Positions 27,966 through 37,368 of a DNA stretch of 64,000 nt are shown here, in pieces. Position numbers and translations under genes: made by a program. Position 1 is the stretch's first letter, and each line of letters starts with the position of its first letter. The stretch comes from Rouxiella aceris (GTDB lineage: Bacteria > Pseudomonadota > Gammaproteobacteria > Enterobacterales > Enterobacteriaceae). The DNA is taken from NCBI RefSeq assembly GCF_012933545.1, contig NZ_JAADJU010000011.1, forward strand, positions 124,001-188,000, given 5' to 3'. The notes under the pieces were generated by a model, which searched no databases, was not told where the DNA came from, and saw only the letters and a list, made by a program, of their open reading frames with translations.

Positions 27966-27996
27966 ATGCCAGTCAGCATCAACTGACTGGCATTTC
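27966..27996 (+). terminator. Intrinsic terminator-like hairpin (repeat copy 2)
   Basis: It has the same 9-bp stem ATGCCAGTC/GACTGGCAT as the hairpin after fadE. The loops differ at two of ten positions, and TTTCTT follows. It ends the effector/immunity transcript and faces the convergent yehS gene. Confidence 0.75.
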
Positions 27997-28022
27997 TTGC
28001 TAACCGGTAATGCGGAAGGGTT

Positions 28023-28496
28023 TTATTGGCCTTTGCGCGGACGTATGCGCATGGTTAGACCTTTAAGGAAATAGCGCAGAACCTGGTCGCCGCAAGGACG
28101 GTAATTCTTATGCCCCTCTTTACGGAAGAACGCGCTTAATTCACCTTCGGAAACTTTAAAATCGGCAGCAGCCAGTACGCTCTGCAGGTCTTCGGTTTTT
28201 AGCTCAAAAGCGACACGCAGTTTTTTCAGCATCACATTATTGGTAACGCGCTTTTCCACTTCCGGTGCCGGGAAGCGATCGTCTTTACCGCGTCGAAAGA
28301 AAATCAAGCCATTGAGAAAGTTCGCCATAACTTCGTCCGGGCAAACCATATACTCCGCTTCATCTTCTTTTTTCAGATAACGCGACATCACCGGTGGACT
28401 AATGATGGTTCCGGTAGACGCCAAAATCTCAATCAGCTTACCTTCGCTCAGGTCGAGCATATAGCGTACGCTGCGCAAGACATCGTTATTCATCAT
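28023..28496 (-). CDS. yehS: DUF1456 family protein YehS
   Basis: A 157-residue protein with two tandem copies of the DUF1456 repeat. The first begins NNDVLRSVRYMLDLSEGKLIEIL, the second NNVMLKKLRVAFELKTEDLQSVL. Each ends in a similar segment: CPDEVMANFLNGLIFFRRG and CGDQVLRYFLKGLTMRIRP. It corresponds to E. coli YehS by length and motif. Function is unknown; the fold is a helical duplicate, with no signal peptide. The gene stands alone, convergent with the effector cassette. Confidence 0.88.
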   Translation of the reverse strand: MMNNDVLRSVRYMLDLSEGKLIEILASTGTIISPPVMSRYLKKEDEAEYMVCPDEVMANFLNGLIFFRRGKDDRFPAPEVEKRVTNNVMLKKLRVAFELKTEDLQSVLAAADFKVSEGELSAFFRKEGHKNYRPCGDQVLRYFLKGLTMRIRPRKGQ

Positions 28497-28671
28497 AATT
28501 CTTTATTCCCGTGTGGGTGATTGGTAAACCGAGGGCCACACCGGGTTTGCCCGCTGGCACCTCGTCGGCGGGCATTATACAAGGCTGGGGCACAATCGCC
28601 CCTTCTTTTATGCAGGCTTCTTTGATGAATACCGCAATTTACTCTAGTTACTCATGACCCAGCCCGCCGTG

Positions 28672-29871
28672 TCAGCCATTTTGACGGATACGGGCGATCA
28701 GTGCTTCAATATCGTCGATCTGTGGCGCAGTAATGATCAGCCACTGTCCCAGACTTAGCGCATGACGCTGGCAGTCGGCACGCATTGCTGCATCGGCGAT
28801 GCTATCAAGGTCGGCAACATGGGCAAAACCAATGGTGCGGCGGATCAGCTCAGAGCCGCAGAAACCAACGGCATCATGCCAGACCTGCTGTAAGAAATAC
28901 TCGGCATAACCGGCTATCGCCAGCGCCGGATCCTGCGTTTTATCAGCCGCCAGCTGCAGAAAACGTTCGCGAAAGCTCAACCACAGATCGCGCAGATCCT
29001 GTAAACGCTGTTCCCGTCCGTCCGCCGCCTCGCGCGTGGCCACCAGCCCCGGCAAACCGCAGTAGTTGAGCAGTAGATTGCCCATCGCGGTACCGAGGTC
29101 AAAACCCATCGGACCGTAGAATCCAAACTCGGCATCAATGGCTTTCAGCTTGCCTTCGGCGACAAAAATCGACCCACTGTGGATATCACCGTGCAGCAGC
29201 GCTTCGGCATGGCTAAGAAAACGCTGTTTCAGTGCAGCCACCGCCAGAAGCAACGGGCGGTCTGCCCGCAAGGCATCGACCTCCGGCTGTAATAGCGCAT
29301 CGAAATGATTACGCTCATGAACAATATAAGGATCGGTAAAGAACAGATCTTCGGTGATCTGGCAGAGTTCCGGGTTAATAAAGCGGCTGACTTCGGCCTT
29401 TTTATATTGGGCATTCTGATAAAAATCTGAAGTGTGAAACAGGCTTTGCGCTAAATACTCACCCAGTTGGCTGGCCGCCTGCGGATAATATTTACCCTTT
29501 AGCAGCTCGCTACGCCAAATCAGATGATCGGAGAGATCCTCTTGCACCATCACCGCCAGTTCGGCGTCATGATGCAGAATGTTGACCGTATGTTGAGGAC
29601 AAAACTGACCGTGCACCAGCAGAGTTTCAGCCTCTATACGCGCACGATCCAGCGTCAGCGGCCAGGATTCTCCTACGCAGCGCACATAAGGCAGCGCCTG
29701 TTTGACGATGACACGACTCACGCCAGCGGTATCACGAATTTTAAATACCAGGTTCAGGTTACCGTCACCGATTTCATCGGCAGTCACCAGTGATTGCGGA
29801 TCCTTGACGCCAGCAAACTGGCGAGCGTATTCCACGGCATCTGCGGCATTAAATGTGTAATAACGTGACAT
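28672..29871 (-). CDS. mtnK: 5-methylthioribose kinase
   Basis: MtnK phosphorylates 5-methylthioribose (from methylthioadenosine) to feed the methionine salvage pathway. The 399-residue protein has the kinase fold of aminoglycoside phosphotransferases: [20 protein letters not shown] near the N-terminus, [13 protein letters not shown] (catalytic Asp) and [20 protein letters not shown] (metal-binding region). The ATG at 29871 gives [19 protein letters not shown], the family N-terminus, with a GAGGATA site; the longer frame to 29988 adds 39 unrelated residues. It is divergent from mtnA across a spacer containing a MetJ-box-like sequence. Confidence 0.95.
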   Translation of the reverse strand: MSRYYTFNAADAVEYARQFAGVKDPQSLVTADEIGDGNLNLVFKIRDTAGVSRVIVKQALPYVRCVGESWPLTLDRARIEAETLLVHGQFCPQHTVNILHHDAELAVMVQEDLSDHLIWRSELLKGKYYPQAASQLGEYLAQSLFHTSDFYQNAQYKKAEVSRFINPELCQITEDLFFTDPYIVHERNHFDALLQPEVDALRADRPLLLAVAALKQRFLSHAEALLHGDIHSGSIFVAEGKLKAIDAEFGFYGPMGFDLGTAMGNLLLNYCGLPGLVATREAADGREQRLQDLRDLWLSFRERFLQLAADKTQDPALAIAGYAEYFLQQVWHDAVGFCGSELIRRTIGFAHVADLDSIADAAMRADCQRHALSLGQWLIITAPQIDDIEALIARIRQNG

Positions 29872-29990
29872 GCTATCCTCTCGTGATCTTTGCTTATTTT
29901 TACCCGTATTGATTAGTGTTAACGCAGCTCTCGCAACGGAGATGATGCAAAATTTTGCGCCAACCTGAGCCAATAGCCATAAAAGCATTT

Positions 29991-30006
29991 AGACGTCTAT
30001 ACATCC
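29991..30006. promoter_or_regulatory. MetJ-box-like operator between mtnK and mtnA
   Basis: AGACGTCT (29991-29998), a perfect met box, is followed directly by ATACATCC, a weaker match. MetJ binds tandem 8-base boxes with S-adenosylmethionine and represses methionine genes. The site could control both divergent genes. Confidence 0.6.
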
Positions 30007-30067
30007 GAAACTTATGTTGGCAGAATAAGCAACCAGATGCAACTACGCAACAGGGATTTAACTCACA

Positions 30068-31096
30068 ATGCAAACACTCACTACCACCAGTTTACGTATC
30101 CGTGAAAATCAACTGTGGATACTGGATCAGCAGGCATTGCCCCAGCGCGCACAATGGCATCATTGCCGCAGCGTGGACGACCTGGTCGGCCATATCCATG
30201 CCCTGCGCGTACGGGGTGCGCCGCTGATTGGCTTATCCGCCAGCCTGCTACTGGCACAACTGGCCGAAGAAGGGCGTGACGTGGCCAGTCTGCAACAAGC
30301 ACTCAGCACCCTCAGGGCTTCGCGCCCTACCGCGGTTAATCTGATGAACAATCTCGATCGGATGAAAATCGCCCTGCAACAACCCGACTATGTCGCCGCA
30401 ATGGTGCAGGAAGCCGAGCGACTGGTAGCGGAAGACCGTGAGTTATGCGATCGCATTGCCAATCACGGTGCCGCACTGGTTAAACCGGGCAGCCGTCTTT
30501 TGACCCACTGCAATACCGGCGGTTTGGCTACCGCAGGCGTTGGTACCGCGTTGGGAGTCATTTTGCGCGCCCATCAGCAGGGCAATGTCGCTCAGGTCTG
30601 GGTGGATGAAACCCGTCCGCTGCTGCAGGGTGGCCGACTGACCGCCTGGGAGCTGGGTGAATACGGCATTCCTTATCAATTGATTTGTGATTCGATGGCG
30701 GCCAGTCTGATGGCCAAAAAACAGGTTGATGCTATCTGGGTAGGTGCCGACCGCATTGCCGCCAACGGTGACGTTGCCAATAAAATTGGCACCTACAGTC
30801 TGGCAGTGCTGGCACATTATCACGGTATCCCTTTTTACGTGGCCGCCCCCCATACTACCCACGATCCCGCCTGCGCCAACGGCGAGGCCATCCCCATTGA
30901 GCAACGCGCCGCCAAAGAAGTCACCGGCGTCTCCGGCAGCTTTGGCGATGTGCAATGGGCACCACTGGATGCTCAGGTCTATAACCCGGCGTTTGACGTC
31001 ACGCCAGCGGCCTTAATCAGCGGATGGGTGCTGGATAACGGCGTGATCACCCCGCAGCAAGTGCAAGAAGGGATATTCAGAAAAACAATAAGTTAA
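30068..31096 (+). CDS. mtnA: Methylthioribose-1-phosphate isomerase
   Basis: MtnA converts methylthioribose 1-phosphate to methylthioribulose 1-phosphate, the step after MtnK. The 342-residue protein of the eIF2B-alpha-like family shows [11 protein letters not shown] near residue 50, [20 protein letters not shown] (catalytic Cys) near 143-162, [20 protein letters not shown], and the Asp-containing [20 protein letters not shown] near 225-245. The ATG at 30068 gives [22 protein letters not shown], an appropriate N-terminus. Downstream is not mtnB but a lipoprotein operon on the same strand. Confidence 0.95.
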   Translation: MQTLTTTSLRIRENQLWILDQQALPQRAQWHHCRSVDDLVGHIHALRVRGAPLIGLSASLLLAQLAEEGRDVASLQQALSTLRASRPTAVNLMNNLDRMKIALQQPDYVAAMVQEAERLVAEDRELCDRIANHGAALVKPGSRLLTHCNTGGLATAGVGTALGVILRAHQQGNVAQVWVDETRPLLQGGRLTAWELGEYGIPYQLICDSMAASLMAKKQVDAIWVGADRIAANGDVANKIGTYSLAVLAHYHGIPFYVAAPHTTHDPACANGEAIPIEQRAAKEVTGVSGSFGDVQWAPLDAQVYNPAFDVTPAALISGWVLDNGVITPQQVQEGIFRKTIS

Positions 31097-31140
31097 ACTA
31101 TCTAACTGAAAAAACCGGCACCTATAAAGAAGAACGGCAA

Positions 31141-31174
31141 AACTACAGCATTACTAATGATTTTCGCTGTAGTT
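31141..31174 (+). terminator. Hairpin after mtnA
   Basis: A 9-bp stem AACTACAGC/GCTGTAGTT with a 16-base loop lies 45 bases after mtnA. The T-run after it is weak, so it is a terminator candidate only. Confidence 0.45.
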
Positions 31175-31301
31175 CTGTATGTCACTTTTCAATTCATTGT
31201 TAGATAAGTTAATTAATTATAAAAAACATAAATTAATCTAAAGATTAATTTGAATCCGCCGATAGTTCCCTTGCTTATTTTAATTTGTAAGGGATTTATA
31301 C

Positions 31302-31973
31302 ATGAAGAAAAGTAGACTATGGAGCACAACGCTTCTCGCCGCGGCTATCCTTAGCGGCTGTGCCACGGAGTCCTCACATACCGTTGAGGTAGCTAAAGTC
31401 GCCAGCTACAACACGCCATATCAAGGACAACGGAGTCCCATCGCTGTAGGGAAATTTGATAACCGCTCAAACTATATGAACGGTATCTTCTCTGATGGTG
31501 TGGACCGCCTTGGCAATCAATCTAAAACAATTCTGATCACCGATTTACAGCAAACCGGCCGATTTACCGTATTGGATCGTAGCAATATGGATGAGATTAA
31601 GGCCGAAGCCGGTATCAAAGGACAAGCGCAAACCTTAAAAGGCGCAAATTATATTGTGACCGGGGATGTGACCGAATTTGGTCGTAAAGAAGTCGGCGAC
31701 CAAGCACTTTGGGGCATTCTGGGCCGGGCAAAATCTCAAATTGCCTATGCCAAGGTCGCACTGAATATCGTTAATGTCCAAACCTCAGAGGTGGTCTACT
31801 CCTCACAGGGTGCAGGGGAATACAGCCTCTCCAATCGCGAAATTATTGGCTTTGGTGGCACCGCCAGCTACGACTCAACGCTAAATGGCAAAGTCCTGGA
31901 TCTCGCCATTCGCGACGCAGTAAATCATCTGGTTGATGGAATTCAAAACGGTGCCTGGCATCCAACTAATTAA
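31302..31973 (+). CDS. CsgG-family lipoprotein
   Basis: A 223-residue lipoprotein (lipobox LSGC, Cys20) of the CsgG/HfaB family: SPIAVGKFDNRSNYMNGIFSDG, DLQQTGRFTVLDRSNMDEIKAEAGI, GANYIVTGDVTEFGRKEVG and AYAKVALNIVNVQTSEVVYSSQGAGEYSLSNREIIGF. CsgG itself is an outer-membrane secretion pore for curli, but no curli genes are here and the protein is shorter than CsgG. Together with the next two genes it forms the CsgG-like/DUF4810/DUF799 trio found in several Gram-negative genera, whose job is not established. It has its own AT-rich promoter region at 31180-31290. Confidence 0.8.
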   Translation: MKKSRLWSTTLLAAAILSGCATESSHTVEVAKVASYNTPYQGQRSPIAVGKFDNRSNYMNGIFSDGVDRLGNQSKTILITDLQQTGRFTVLDRSNMDEIKAEAGIKGQAQTLKGANYIVTGDVTEFGRKEVGDQALWGILGRAKSQIAYAKVALNIVNVQTSEVVYSSQGAGEYSLSNREIIGFGGTASYDSTLNGKVLDLAIRDAVNHLVDGIQNGAWHPTN

Positions 31974-31995
31974 TGGTTAATGGAATAACAAAACA

Positions 31996-32364
31996 ATGAA
32001 ACTAAGCGTGCAGAAAGTTGGCTTGCTGGCAGCAGCATTATTAATGGCCGGTTGTGCCAGCGAGACAAAAAAACAGTCACTCTATAGCTGGAATAGTTAC
32101 GAACCGACACTTTACCAATATTATAAAAGCGATAAAACCGGCCCTGAACAACAGATTGCCGAACTCCAGAAAAACATAGAGCAAGCAAAATCCACAGGTA
32201 AATCTGTACCACCAGGTTTGCATGCTCAAATGGGTTTATTGTATGCCGATACCGGTCACACTGATTTGGCATTTCAGGAATTCAAGACTGAGAAAACTTT
32301 ATTTCCAGAATCAGCAGCTTATATGGACTTCTTGCTGAAAAATAAAAAAGGGAGCATGAAATGA
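31996..32364 (+). CDS. DUF4810 lipoprotein
   Basis: A 122-residue protein with lipobox MAGC (Cys20), then LYSWNSYEPTLYQYYKSDKTGPEQQIAELQKNIEQ (written as separate blocks: LYSWNSYEPTLYQYY; QQIAELQKNIEQAK) and a TPR-like helix pair (GLHAQMGLLYADTGHTDLA; FQEFKTEKTLFPESAAYMDF). This is the DUF4810 pattern. The start is 22 bases after the CsgG-like gene, and the end overlaps the next start by four bases, so the three are one operon. It is probably a periplasmic subunit of an outer-membrane complex; no activity is known. Confidence 0.8.
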   Translation: MKLSVQKVGLLAAALLMAGCASETKKQSLYSWNSYEPTLYQYYKSDKTGPEQQIAELQKNIEQAKSTGKSVPPGLHAQMGLLYADTGHTDLAFQEFKTEKTLFPESAAYMDFLLKNKKGSMK

Positions 32365-33059
32365 AACGCCTTCTCGCCAGTATCTGTTTATTAGCCAGCA
32401 TAATGTTGACTGGCTGTGCGAAACCGACACATTACGACTACACAGCATTTAAAGAAAGTCGCCCCCACTCTATTCTGGTATTACCGCCGGTTAATAAATC
32501 ACCGGATATCAATGCCACACATAGTTTTTTATCACAAACAACCAAACCCCTTTCTGAAGCAGGCTATTACGTCTTTCCGGTTGCTGTCGTAGAAGAAACA
32601 TTTAAGCAAAACGGCATGACATCGCCAGAAGATATGCGGACGGTCAGTACGGGAAAATTACGTGAGATATTTGGAGCTGATGCAGTCATGTATATTGATG
32701 TGACCGACTATGGCACTAAATATATGGTTGTTGACAGTGAAACCCGAGTGACTGCCAGCGCTCGTCTGGTCGATTTGCGTAACGGTAAGTTATTGTGGTC
32801 GGGCAGTGTGTCCCACTCCGACAATGCAAATACCAACAGCAATAATGGCATACTGACGATGTTAGTTGTCGCAGCCGTGCATCAAATATCCAATAATATC
32901 TCGGACAAAAGCTACACCATAGCGGGTTATACGAGTAATGAATTGCTCAGCCCACATAATCCTTATGCCCAGGGTCAGACATATACTCAACCAGGTGTTA
33001 TCTCTACGGGGATTCTTTACGGTCCACGCTCACCTGATTATGGTAAAGACAAAAGCTAA
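32361..33059 (+). CDS. DUF799 (GNA1162-like) lipoprotein
   Basis: A 232-residue lipoprotein (lipobox LTGC, Cys19) with the DUF799 blocks: SILVLPPVNKSPDINATHSFLS, PLSEAGYYVFPVAVVEETFKQNGM, EIFGADAVMYIDVTDYGTKY and SARLVDLRNGKLLWSGSVSHSD. The Neisseria homologue GNA1162 is a surface or periplasmic antigen with a fold like the anticodon-binding/TolB N-domain type; its role is unresolved. It is the last gene of the trio, overlapping the DUF4810 stop by ATGA, and is followed by a strong bidirectional terminator. Confidence 0.8.
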   Translation: MKRLLASICLLASIMLTGCAKPTHYDYTAFKESRPHSILVLPPVNKSPDINATHSFLSQTTKPLSEAGYYVFPVAVVEETFKQNGMTSPEDMRTVSTGKLREIFGADAVMYIDVTDYGTKYMVVDSETRVTASARLVDLRNGKLLWSGSVSHSDNANTNSNNGILTMLVVAAVHQISNNISDKSYTIAGYTSNELLSPHNPYAQGQTYTQPGVISTGILYGPRSPDYGKDKS

Positions 33060-33078
33060 GTCTTTCCCTCTGGTACTG

Positions 33079-33112
33079 GCAAGGGCCTAAATTCAGGCCC
33101 TTGCTTCTTTTT
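33079..33112 (+). terminator. Strong terminator after lipoprotein operon
   Basis: A perfect 10-bp stem GCAAGGGCCT/AGGCCCTTGC with a 6-base loop is followed by TTCTTTTTT. It lies between convergent DUF799 and mtnD and may serve both. Confidence 0.88.
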
Positions 33113-33119
33113 TAGCTGA

Positions 33120-33665
33120 CTACTCCCCCAAACGCGGATAAGCATCGGCAATGGCATCACCGGTAAAGTGCGCGATCCAGCCTTCGGGATTATCAAATAA
33201 ACGGATGGCGGTAAACGACGGCGAGCCACCCATATCAAACCAATGACGCGTATTGGCAGGCACCGAAATCAGATCGTTTTTCTCACAAAGGATCTGGAAA
33301 ATCTTGCCGTCAAGATGCAGACAAAACAGACCGGCACCAGCCACAAAAAAGCGCACTTCGTCTTCACCATGAGTATGTTCAGACAAAAATTTGCGCCGTA
33401 GCGCTTCACGCTGTTCATGATCCGGACGCATGCTGATCACGTCCCAGCTTTGGTAGCCTTTTTCTGCCACCAGCTTATCTATCTCATGCTGATAGGCGGC
33501 GATCACCTGTTCAGGCTGCGGATTATCGCCCAGATCACGGTCGGCTTGCCAACGCTCAAAACGCACGCTGATCTTGCCAAGTTCACCCGCAATTTCCTCG
33601 GCGTCGCGGCTTTGCCAGACAGGGGCTGAGGGATCGCTGTCGCTGAAAATAGTCAATGCACTCAT
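33120..33665 (-). CDS. mtnD: Acireductone dioxygenase
   Basis: A cupin metalloenzyme that splits acireductone; with Fe it makes the ketoacid precursor of methionine plus formate, with Ni an off-pathway product with CO. The 181-residue protein has the metal motif [17 protein letters not shown] (two His, one Glu) and the second His in [11 protein letters not shown]. The ATG at 33665 ([17 protein letters not shown]) is preferred to the frame start at 33734; CAGGAG lies just upstream. It is last in the mtnB-mtnC-mtnD transcript. Confidence 0.95.
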   Translation of the reverse strand: MSALTIFSDSDPSAPVWQSRDAEEIAGELGKISVRFERWQADRDLGDNPQPEQVIAAYQHEIDKLVAEKGYQSWDVISMRPDHEQREALRRKFLSEHTHGEDEVRFFVAGAGLFCLHLDGKIFQILCEKNDLISVPANTRHWFDMGGSPSFTAIRLFDNPEGWIAHFTGDAIADAYPRLGE

Positions 33666-33687
33666 TGCAAACTCCTGGAACGTGGGA

Positions 33688-34365
33688 TCAGTCGAGCACG
33701 ATCTGATCGAAACGGTTAACCTGCGTATGTTCACTCAAGGTGTCGGCCTCGTCGCGGATCAGCTGACAAGTGCGCCAGCCGGCCTGACGCGCGGCATCCA
33801 GCTCCTGGCGAATATCTGACAAGAAGAGGATATCCGACGCCGGCAGCATCAGCCGTTGAGCAATATTCTGATAAGACGCCACTTCCCGCTTGGCCCCCAC
33901 GCGGGTATCAAAGTAGCCACTAAACAGCGGGCAGAGATCCCCTGCATCGCTGTGGCCAAACAGCAGCTTCTGCGCCTCTACCGAACCGGAGGAGTAGACG
34001 TAAAGTTTAAGTCCCTGCGCCTGCCACTGGGTCAGTGCCGGCGGCACATCAGGGTAAAGATGGCCATGAAAATCTCCGGCGCTATAACCGGTACGCCAGA
34101 TAATGCCCTGTAGCGTTTTCAGGGCGGTGGATTTTACGTCTTTATCCATATAAACATAGAGTTGGTCAACCAGCGTGGCGATCTCGGCCTGGGGCTGATT
34201 GATCTCCTGACGCAGGGCATCCAGCGCCTGCAAAACTTCAAGATCTTCAGCGTGGCGGGGAATAAAATCGGCAAGGCGGGCGCGGGCATAGGGAAAAAGC
34301 ACCTGATGCACAAAGCGGATGTCGGTGGTGGTCCCTTCAATATCAGTCACAATGGCGCGGGTCAT
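33688..34365 (-). CDS. mtnC: Enolase-phosphatase E1
   Basis: A bifunctional HAD-superfamily enzyme that enolises and dephosphorylates 2,3-diketo-5-methylthiopentyl-1-phosphate to acireductone. The 225-residue protein starts [19 protein letters not shown], with the HAD motif I (Asp, Glu). It also has [23 protein letters not shown] (motif II) and [19 protein letters not shown] (motif IV). The start overlaps the mtnB stop by four bases and the stop is 22 bases before mtnD, so translation of the three is coupled. Confidence 0.96.
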   Translation of the reverse strand: MTRAIVTDIEGTTTDIRFVHQVLFPYARARLADFIPRHAEDLEVLQALDALRQEINQPQAEIATLVDQLYVYMDKDVKSTALKTLQGIIWRTGYSAGDFHGHLYPDVPPALTQWQAQGLKLYVYSSGSVEAQKLLFGHSDAGDLCPLFSGYFDTRVGAKREVASYQNIAQRLMLPASDILFLSDIRQELDAARQAGWRTCQLIRDEADTLSEHTQVNRFDQIVLD

Positions 34366-34976
34366 TTGGCCTCCAGCAGGCGTCGTTGTAATTCACACTG
34401 AAATAAAAACTCCAGTCCTTCCAGGTGGCGACGCGCCTCGGCAATATTTTTGCCCCAACAGGTCAGGCCGTGTCCGCGCACCAGAAAACCATATTGTAGC
34501 GGATGTGCATGTGCCCGCTCGGCGATCTCCGCCGCCAGCGCGGCAATATCCTGACTATTATCGAAAATCGGGATCACCACCTCGTCGAGATGACTGCGTT
34601 GGCCGGCAAGGGATTTTTGCATTTCGTAGCCCTGCAGACGTAATCCCTGGCTGCGCTCGACGCGGGAAAGCACGGTAGAATTGACCGAATGGGTGTGTAA
34701 TACCGCACCCACCTCCGGGTAAAGGCCATACAGCAAAGTATGCAGTCCGCTTTCGGCAGAAGGCGTTCGGCCACTGGGCACATGGTTGGTCGCAATCTCA
34801 ACCTGTAAAAAATCGTCCGCCGTCAGCAAACCTTTATCTTTTCCCGACTCGCTGATCAGACAGTATTGCCTGTCTTGACGCAGGGACATATTACCGCCGG
34901 TGGCCGGACACCAGCCCTTTTCGCCTATCCAGTGACAGGTGGCAACCAGCGCATTAAGAGGGTTATTTTCGGTCAT
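34362..34976 (-). CDS. mtnB: Methylthioribulose-1-phosphate dehydratase
   Basis: A class II aldolase-fold zinc enzyme that dehydrates methylthioribulose 1-phosphate in methionine salvage. The 204-residue protein shows [15 protein letters not shown] near residues 17-31, [14 protein letters not shown] (two His zinc ligands) and [30 protein letters not shown] (written in family order: RGHGLTCWG third His, then [11 protein letters not shown]). It is first in mtnBCD; a divergent spacer of 230 bases with MetJ-box-like sequences separates it from mtnE. Confidence 0.96.
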   Translation of the reverse strand: MTENNPLNALVATCHWIGEKGWCPATGGNMSLRQDRQYCLISESGKDKGLLTADDFLQVEIATNHVPSGRTPSAESGLHTLLYGLYPEVGAVLHTHSVNSTVLSRVERSQGLRLQGYEMQKSLAGQRSHLDEVVIPIFDNSQDIAALAAEIAERAHAHPLQYGFLVRGHGLTCWGKNIAEARRHLEGLEFLFQCELQRRLLEAK

Positions 34977-35070
34977 CGTTATTCCTGAAACAGGGTGTGG
35001 TTAGGAGGAACAGCGGGTACTTTGTTACTGTTTATTATGATTCGCTATGAGTTAGATTATTCCGCTATTT

Positions 35071-35094
35071 AGCCGTTTAAACATCTAAGCGTCT
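35071..35094. promoter_or_regulatory. Tandem MetJ-box-like sites between mtnB and mtnE
   Basis: Three adjoining 8-mers, AGCCGTTT, AAACATCT and AAGCGTCT, resemble the AGACGTCT met box, the last two best. The position between divergent mtnBCD and mtnE would let MetJ control both. Confidence 0.55.
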
Positions 35095-35206
35095 CGATTG
35101 CCAAATCTTAACATCCTGCTGTATTATCGACAACATAGGCATCGCGAAATGCGACCACCCAGCTTTTATCACTCTCAAGTCACTGGCGTCTGGAGCAAGA
35201 AAGCCC

Positions 35207-36367
35207 ATGAGTACAGCAGCACTGATCCCACAGAGCAAACTGCCCGCGTTGGGGACCACAATTTTCACGCAGATGAGCGCGCTGGCACAAAAACATAATG
35301 CGATCAATTTGTCACAAGGCTTTCCTGATTTTGATGGTCCCGAATATCTTAAACATCAGTTGAGCGTCCACGTGGCCGCCGGTGCCAACCAGTACGCGCC
35401 GATGACCGGCACCCCGGCGCTGCGTAACGCCATTGCCGCCAAAACCGCCCTGCTTTACGGTTATCAACCCGATGCCGACAGCGATATCACCATTACCTCT
35501 GGCGCTACCGAAGCACTGTACGTGGCGATCACCGCGCTGGTTTCTGCCGGTGATGAAGTGATCAGCTTCGATCCCAGCTATGACTGCTATGCGCCAGCGG
35601 TGCAGTTGGCCGGCGGGGTGATGAAGCGCATTCAACTACAGCCACCGGCGTTTAAAGTGGACTGGGCACAGTTTGCTGCGCAGATCAGCGATCGAACCAA
35701 AGTGGTGATCATCAATACGCCACATAATCCTACCGCCACCACCTGGCGCGCAGAGGATATCGACCAGCTATGGCAGATTATCGCCGAGCGCAATATTTTT
35801 GTGATCAGTGATGAAGTGTACGAACATATCTGCTTTGCCGAAAACGGCCATGCCAGCGTGCTGCGTCATCCGCAACTGCGCCAGCGCGCCGTGACTGTTT
35901 CGTCATTCGGTAAAACCTTTCATATGACCGGCTGGCGTGTGGGCTACTGCGTCGCCCCGGCAGCCATCAGCGTAGAACTGCGAAAAATTCATCAGTTTCT
36001 GACCTTCGCCATTACCACCCCGGTGCAACTGGCGCTGGCCGATATGCTGCGCGAACACCCCGAGCACTGGCAGGAACTGCCGGAATTCTACCAGGCCAAA
36101 CGTGACCGTCTGACGCAGGGGCTGGCCAATAGTCGGCTGAAAGTGTTGCCCAGCGCAGGCACCTATTTCCTGCTGGTCGATTACAGCGATGTCTCGGATC
36201 TCGACGACGTTGCATTCTGTCATTGGTTGGTTGAACATGTGGGGGTGGCGGCGATACCGCTGTCGGTATTCTGCGCCGAACCTTTCCCTCATAAACTGAT
36301 CCGCTTGTGCTTTGCCAAACGGGAAGCCACGCTGGACGCTGCTGCGGAGCGCCTGTGTCAACTTTAA
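35207..36367 (+). CDS. mtnE: Methionine aminotransferase (YbdL/MtnE)
   Basis: A PLP enzyme of aminotransferase class I that makes methionine from 2-oxo-4-methylthiobutanoate, closing the salvage cycle. E. coli YbdL is the close relative. The 386-residue protein has NLSQGFPDFDGPEYLK, TSGATEALYVAITALV, NTPHNPTATTW, VISDEVYEH and the PLP-lysine segment SSFGKTFHMTGWRVGYC. It is divergent from mtnB and overlaps the following yafV by 13 bases. Either symbol, ybdL or mtnE, would be acceptable. Confidence 0.92.
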   Translation: MSTAALIPQSKLPALGTTIFTQMSALAQKHNAINLSQGFPDFDGPEYLKHQLSVHVAAGANQYAPMTGTPALRNAIAAKTALLYGYQPDADSDITITSGATEALYVAITALVSAGDEVISFDPSYDCYAPAVQLAGGVMKRIQLQPPAFKVDWAQFAAQISDRTKVVIINTPHNPTATTWRAEDIDQLWQIIAERNIFVISDEVYEHICFAENGHASVLRHPQLRQRAVTVSSFGKTFHMTGWRVGYCVAPAAISVELRKIHQFLTFAITTPVQLALADMLREHPEHWQELPEFYQAKRDRLTQGLANSRLKVLPSAGTYFLLVDYSDVSDLDDVAFCHWLVEHVGVAAIPLSVFCAEPFPHKLIRLCFAKREATLDAAAERLCQL

Positions 36368-37128
36368 AACTTTCGTTACTCCAGCAACCGCTGGTATGGC
36401 TGGACGGTGAGGCCAATCTCAAACACTTTGACTCCTTGCTGGGGCCGTTGATTAATCGCGATTTGATTATTCTGCCTGAGATGTTTACCACCGGTTTTGC
36501 CATGCAGGCCCCGGAACGTGCCTTGCCGGAGTCCAGAGTGATCGCCTGGCTACAACAGTGGGCCAGGCAGCTTAATGCCATGATTGGCGGCAGCGTTGCC
36601 CTGTCCACCGACAAAGGGGCGGTTAACCGTTTTCTGCTGGTTGAACCGCAGGGCAAAGTCCATTTCTACGATAAGCGTCACCTGTTCCGCATGGCCGGTG
36701 AGCATAACTACTATGTTGCCGGTAGCCGTCGTGAAGTGGTGGAATGGCGCGGCTGGCGTATTTTGCCGCAGGTTTGCTATGACCTGCGTTTCCCGGTCTG
36801 GTCGCGCAACGCACAGGATTACGACCTGGCGTTGTATGTCGCCAACTGGCCGGCACCGCGCACCCATCACTGGCAAACGCTGCTCACTGCCCGCGCCATT
36901 GAAAATCAGGCCTATGTGGCGGGCTGCAACCGCGTGGGAGATGATGATAACGGTCATCACTACAGCGGTGACAGTCTGATTATCAATGCCAAAGGCGAGG
37001 AACTGGCACGTGCCGAACCCGGTACCGCCATGATTATTGAAGCCGAACTGTCGCTGGAAGAGCTATTGGATTACCGTCATGCCTTCCCGGCCTGGCGCGA
37101 TGCCGATAACTTTTTACGCCACGATTAA
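36355..37128 (+). CDS. yafV: Omega-amidase YafV (nitrilase family)
   Basis: A 257-residue C-N hydrolase that hydrolyses alpha-ketoglutaramate-type amides, products of glutamine transaminases such as MtnE, so it pulls methionine salvage forward. The catalytic triad is visible: Glu in LIILPEMFTTGF, Lys in FYDKRHLFRM, Cys in LPQVCYDLRFPVW. The start is taken as GTG 36355 (read as Met, STLKLSLLQQPLVW), overlapping the mtnE end by 13 bases; the frame further upstream is inside mtnE and unlike the family. Tight overlap argues for co-expression with mtnE. Confidence 0.92.
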   Translation: MSTLKLSLLQQPLVWLDGEANLKHFDSLLGPLINRDLIILPEMFTTGFAMQAPERALPESRVIAWLQQWARQLNAMIGGSVALSTDKGAVNRFLLVEPQGKVHFYDKRHLFRMAGEHNYYVAGSRREVVEWRGWRILPQVCYDLRFPVWSRNAQDYDLALYVANWPAPRTHHWQTLLTARAIENQAYVAGCNRVGDDDNGHHYSGDSLIINAKGEELARAEPGTAMIIEAELSLEELLDYRHAFPAWRDADNFLRHD

Positions 37129-37154
37129 TCCCCGCGTCGATCCCCATCTGCATA

Positions 37155-37183
37155 CCGAAACAGGACCTAAACTCCTGTTTCGG
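37155..37183 (+). terminator. Terminator hairpin after yafV
   Basis: A perfect 11-bp stem CCGAAACAGGA/TCCTGTTTCGG with a 7-base loop lies 26 bases after yafV. The T-run is short, so the strength is uncertain. Confidence 0.65.
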
Positions 37184-37368
37184 TCACCTATTTAAATCAG
37201 ATAAACCCAGGCAATCACTCACTGAAATCCCTATCAGAAAAGGTGGAATGGCCGTTGCGGCCACCCTGCTGTCATGTCAAGGAATGTAAACCCTCGGTAC
37301 TTACCTGTTAGCTGGTGTAATTCTTGCATTCAGTCTCCCCTGCTTATACATCTGACCGAGGCCAACTG

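Noticed and set aside
29872..30067. Possible SAM riboswitch between mtnK and mtnA
   Set aside because: No SAM-I-like junction or terminator is visible, and met boxes explain control in Enterobacterales.
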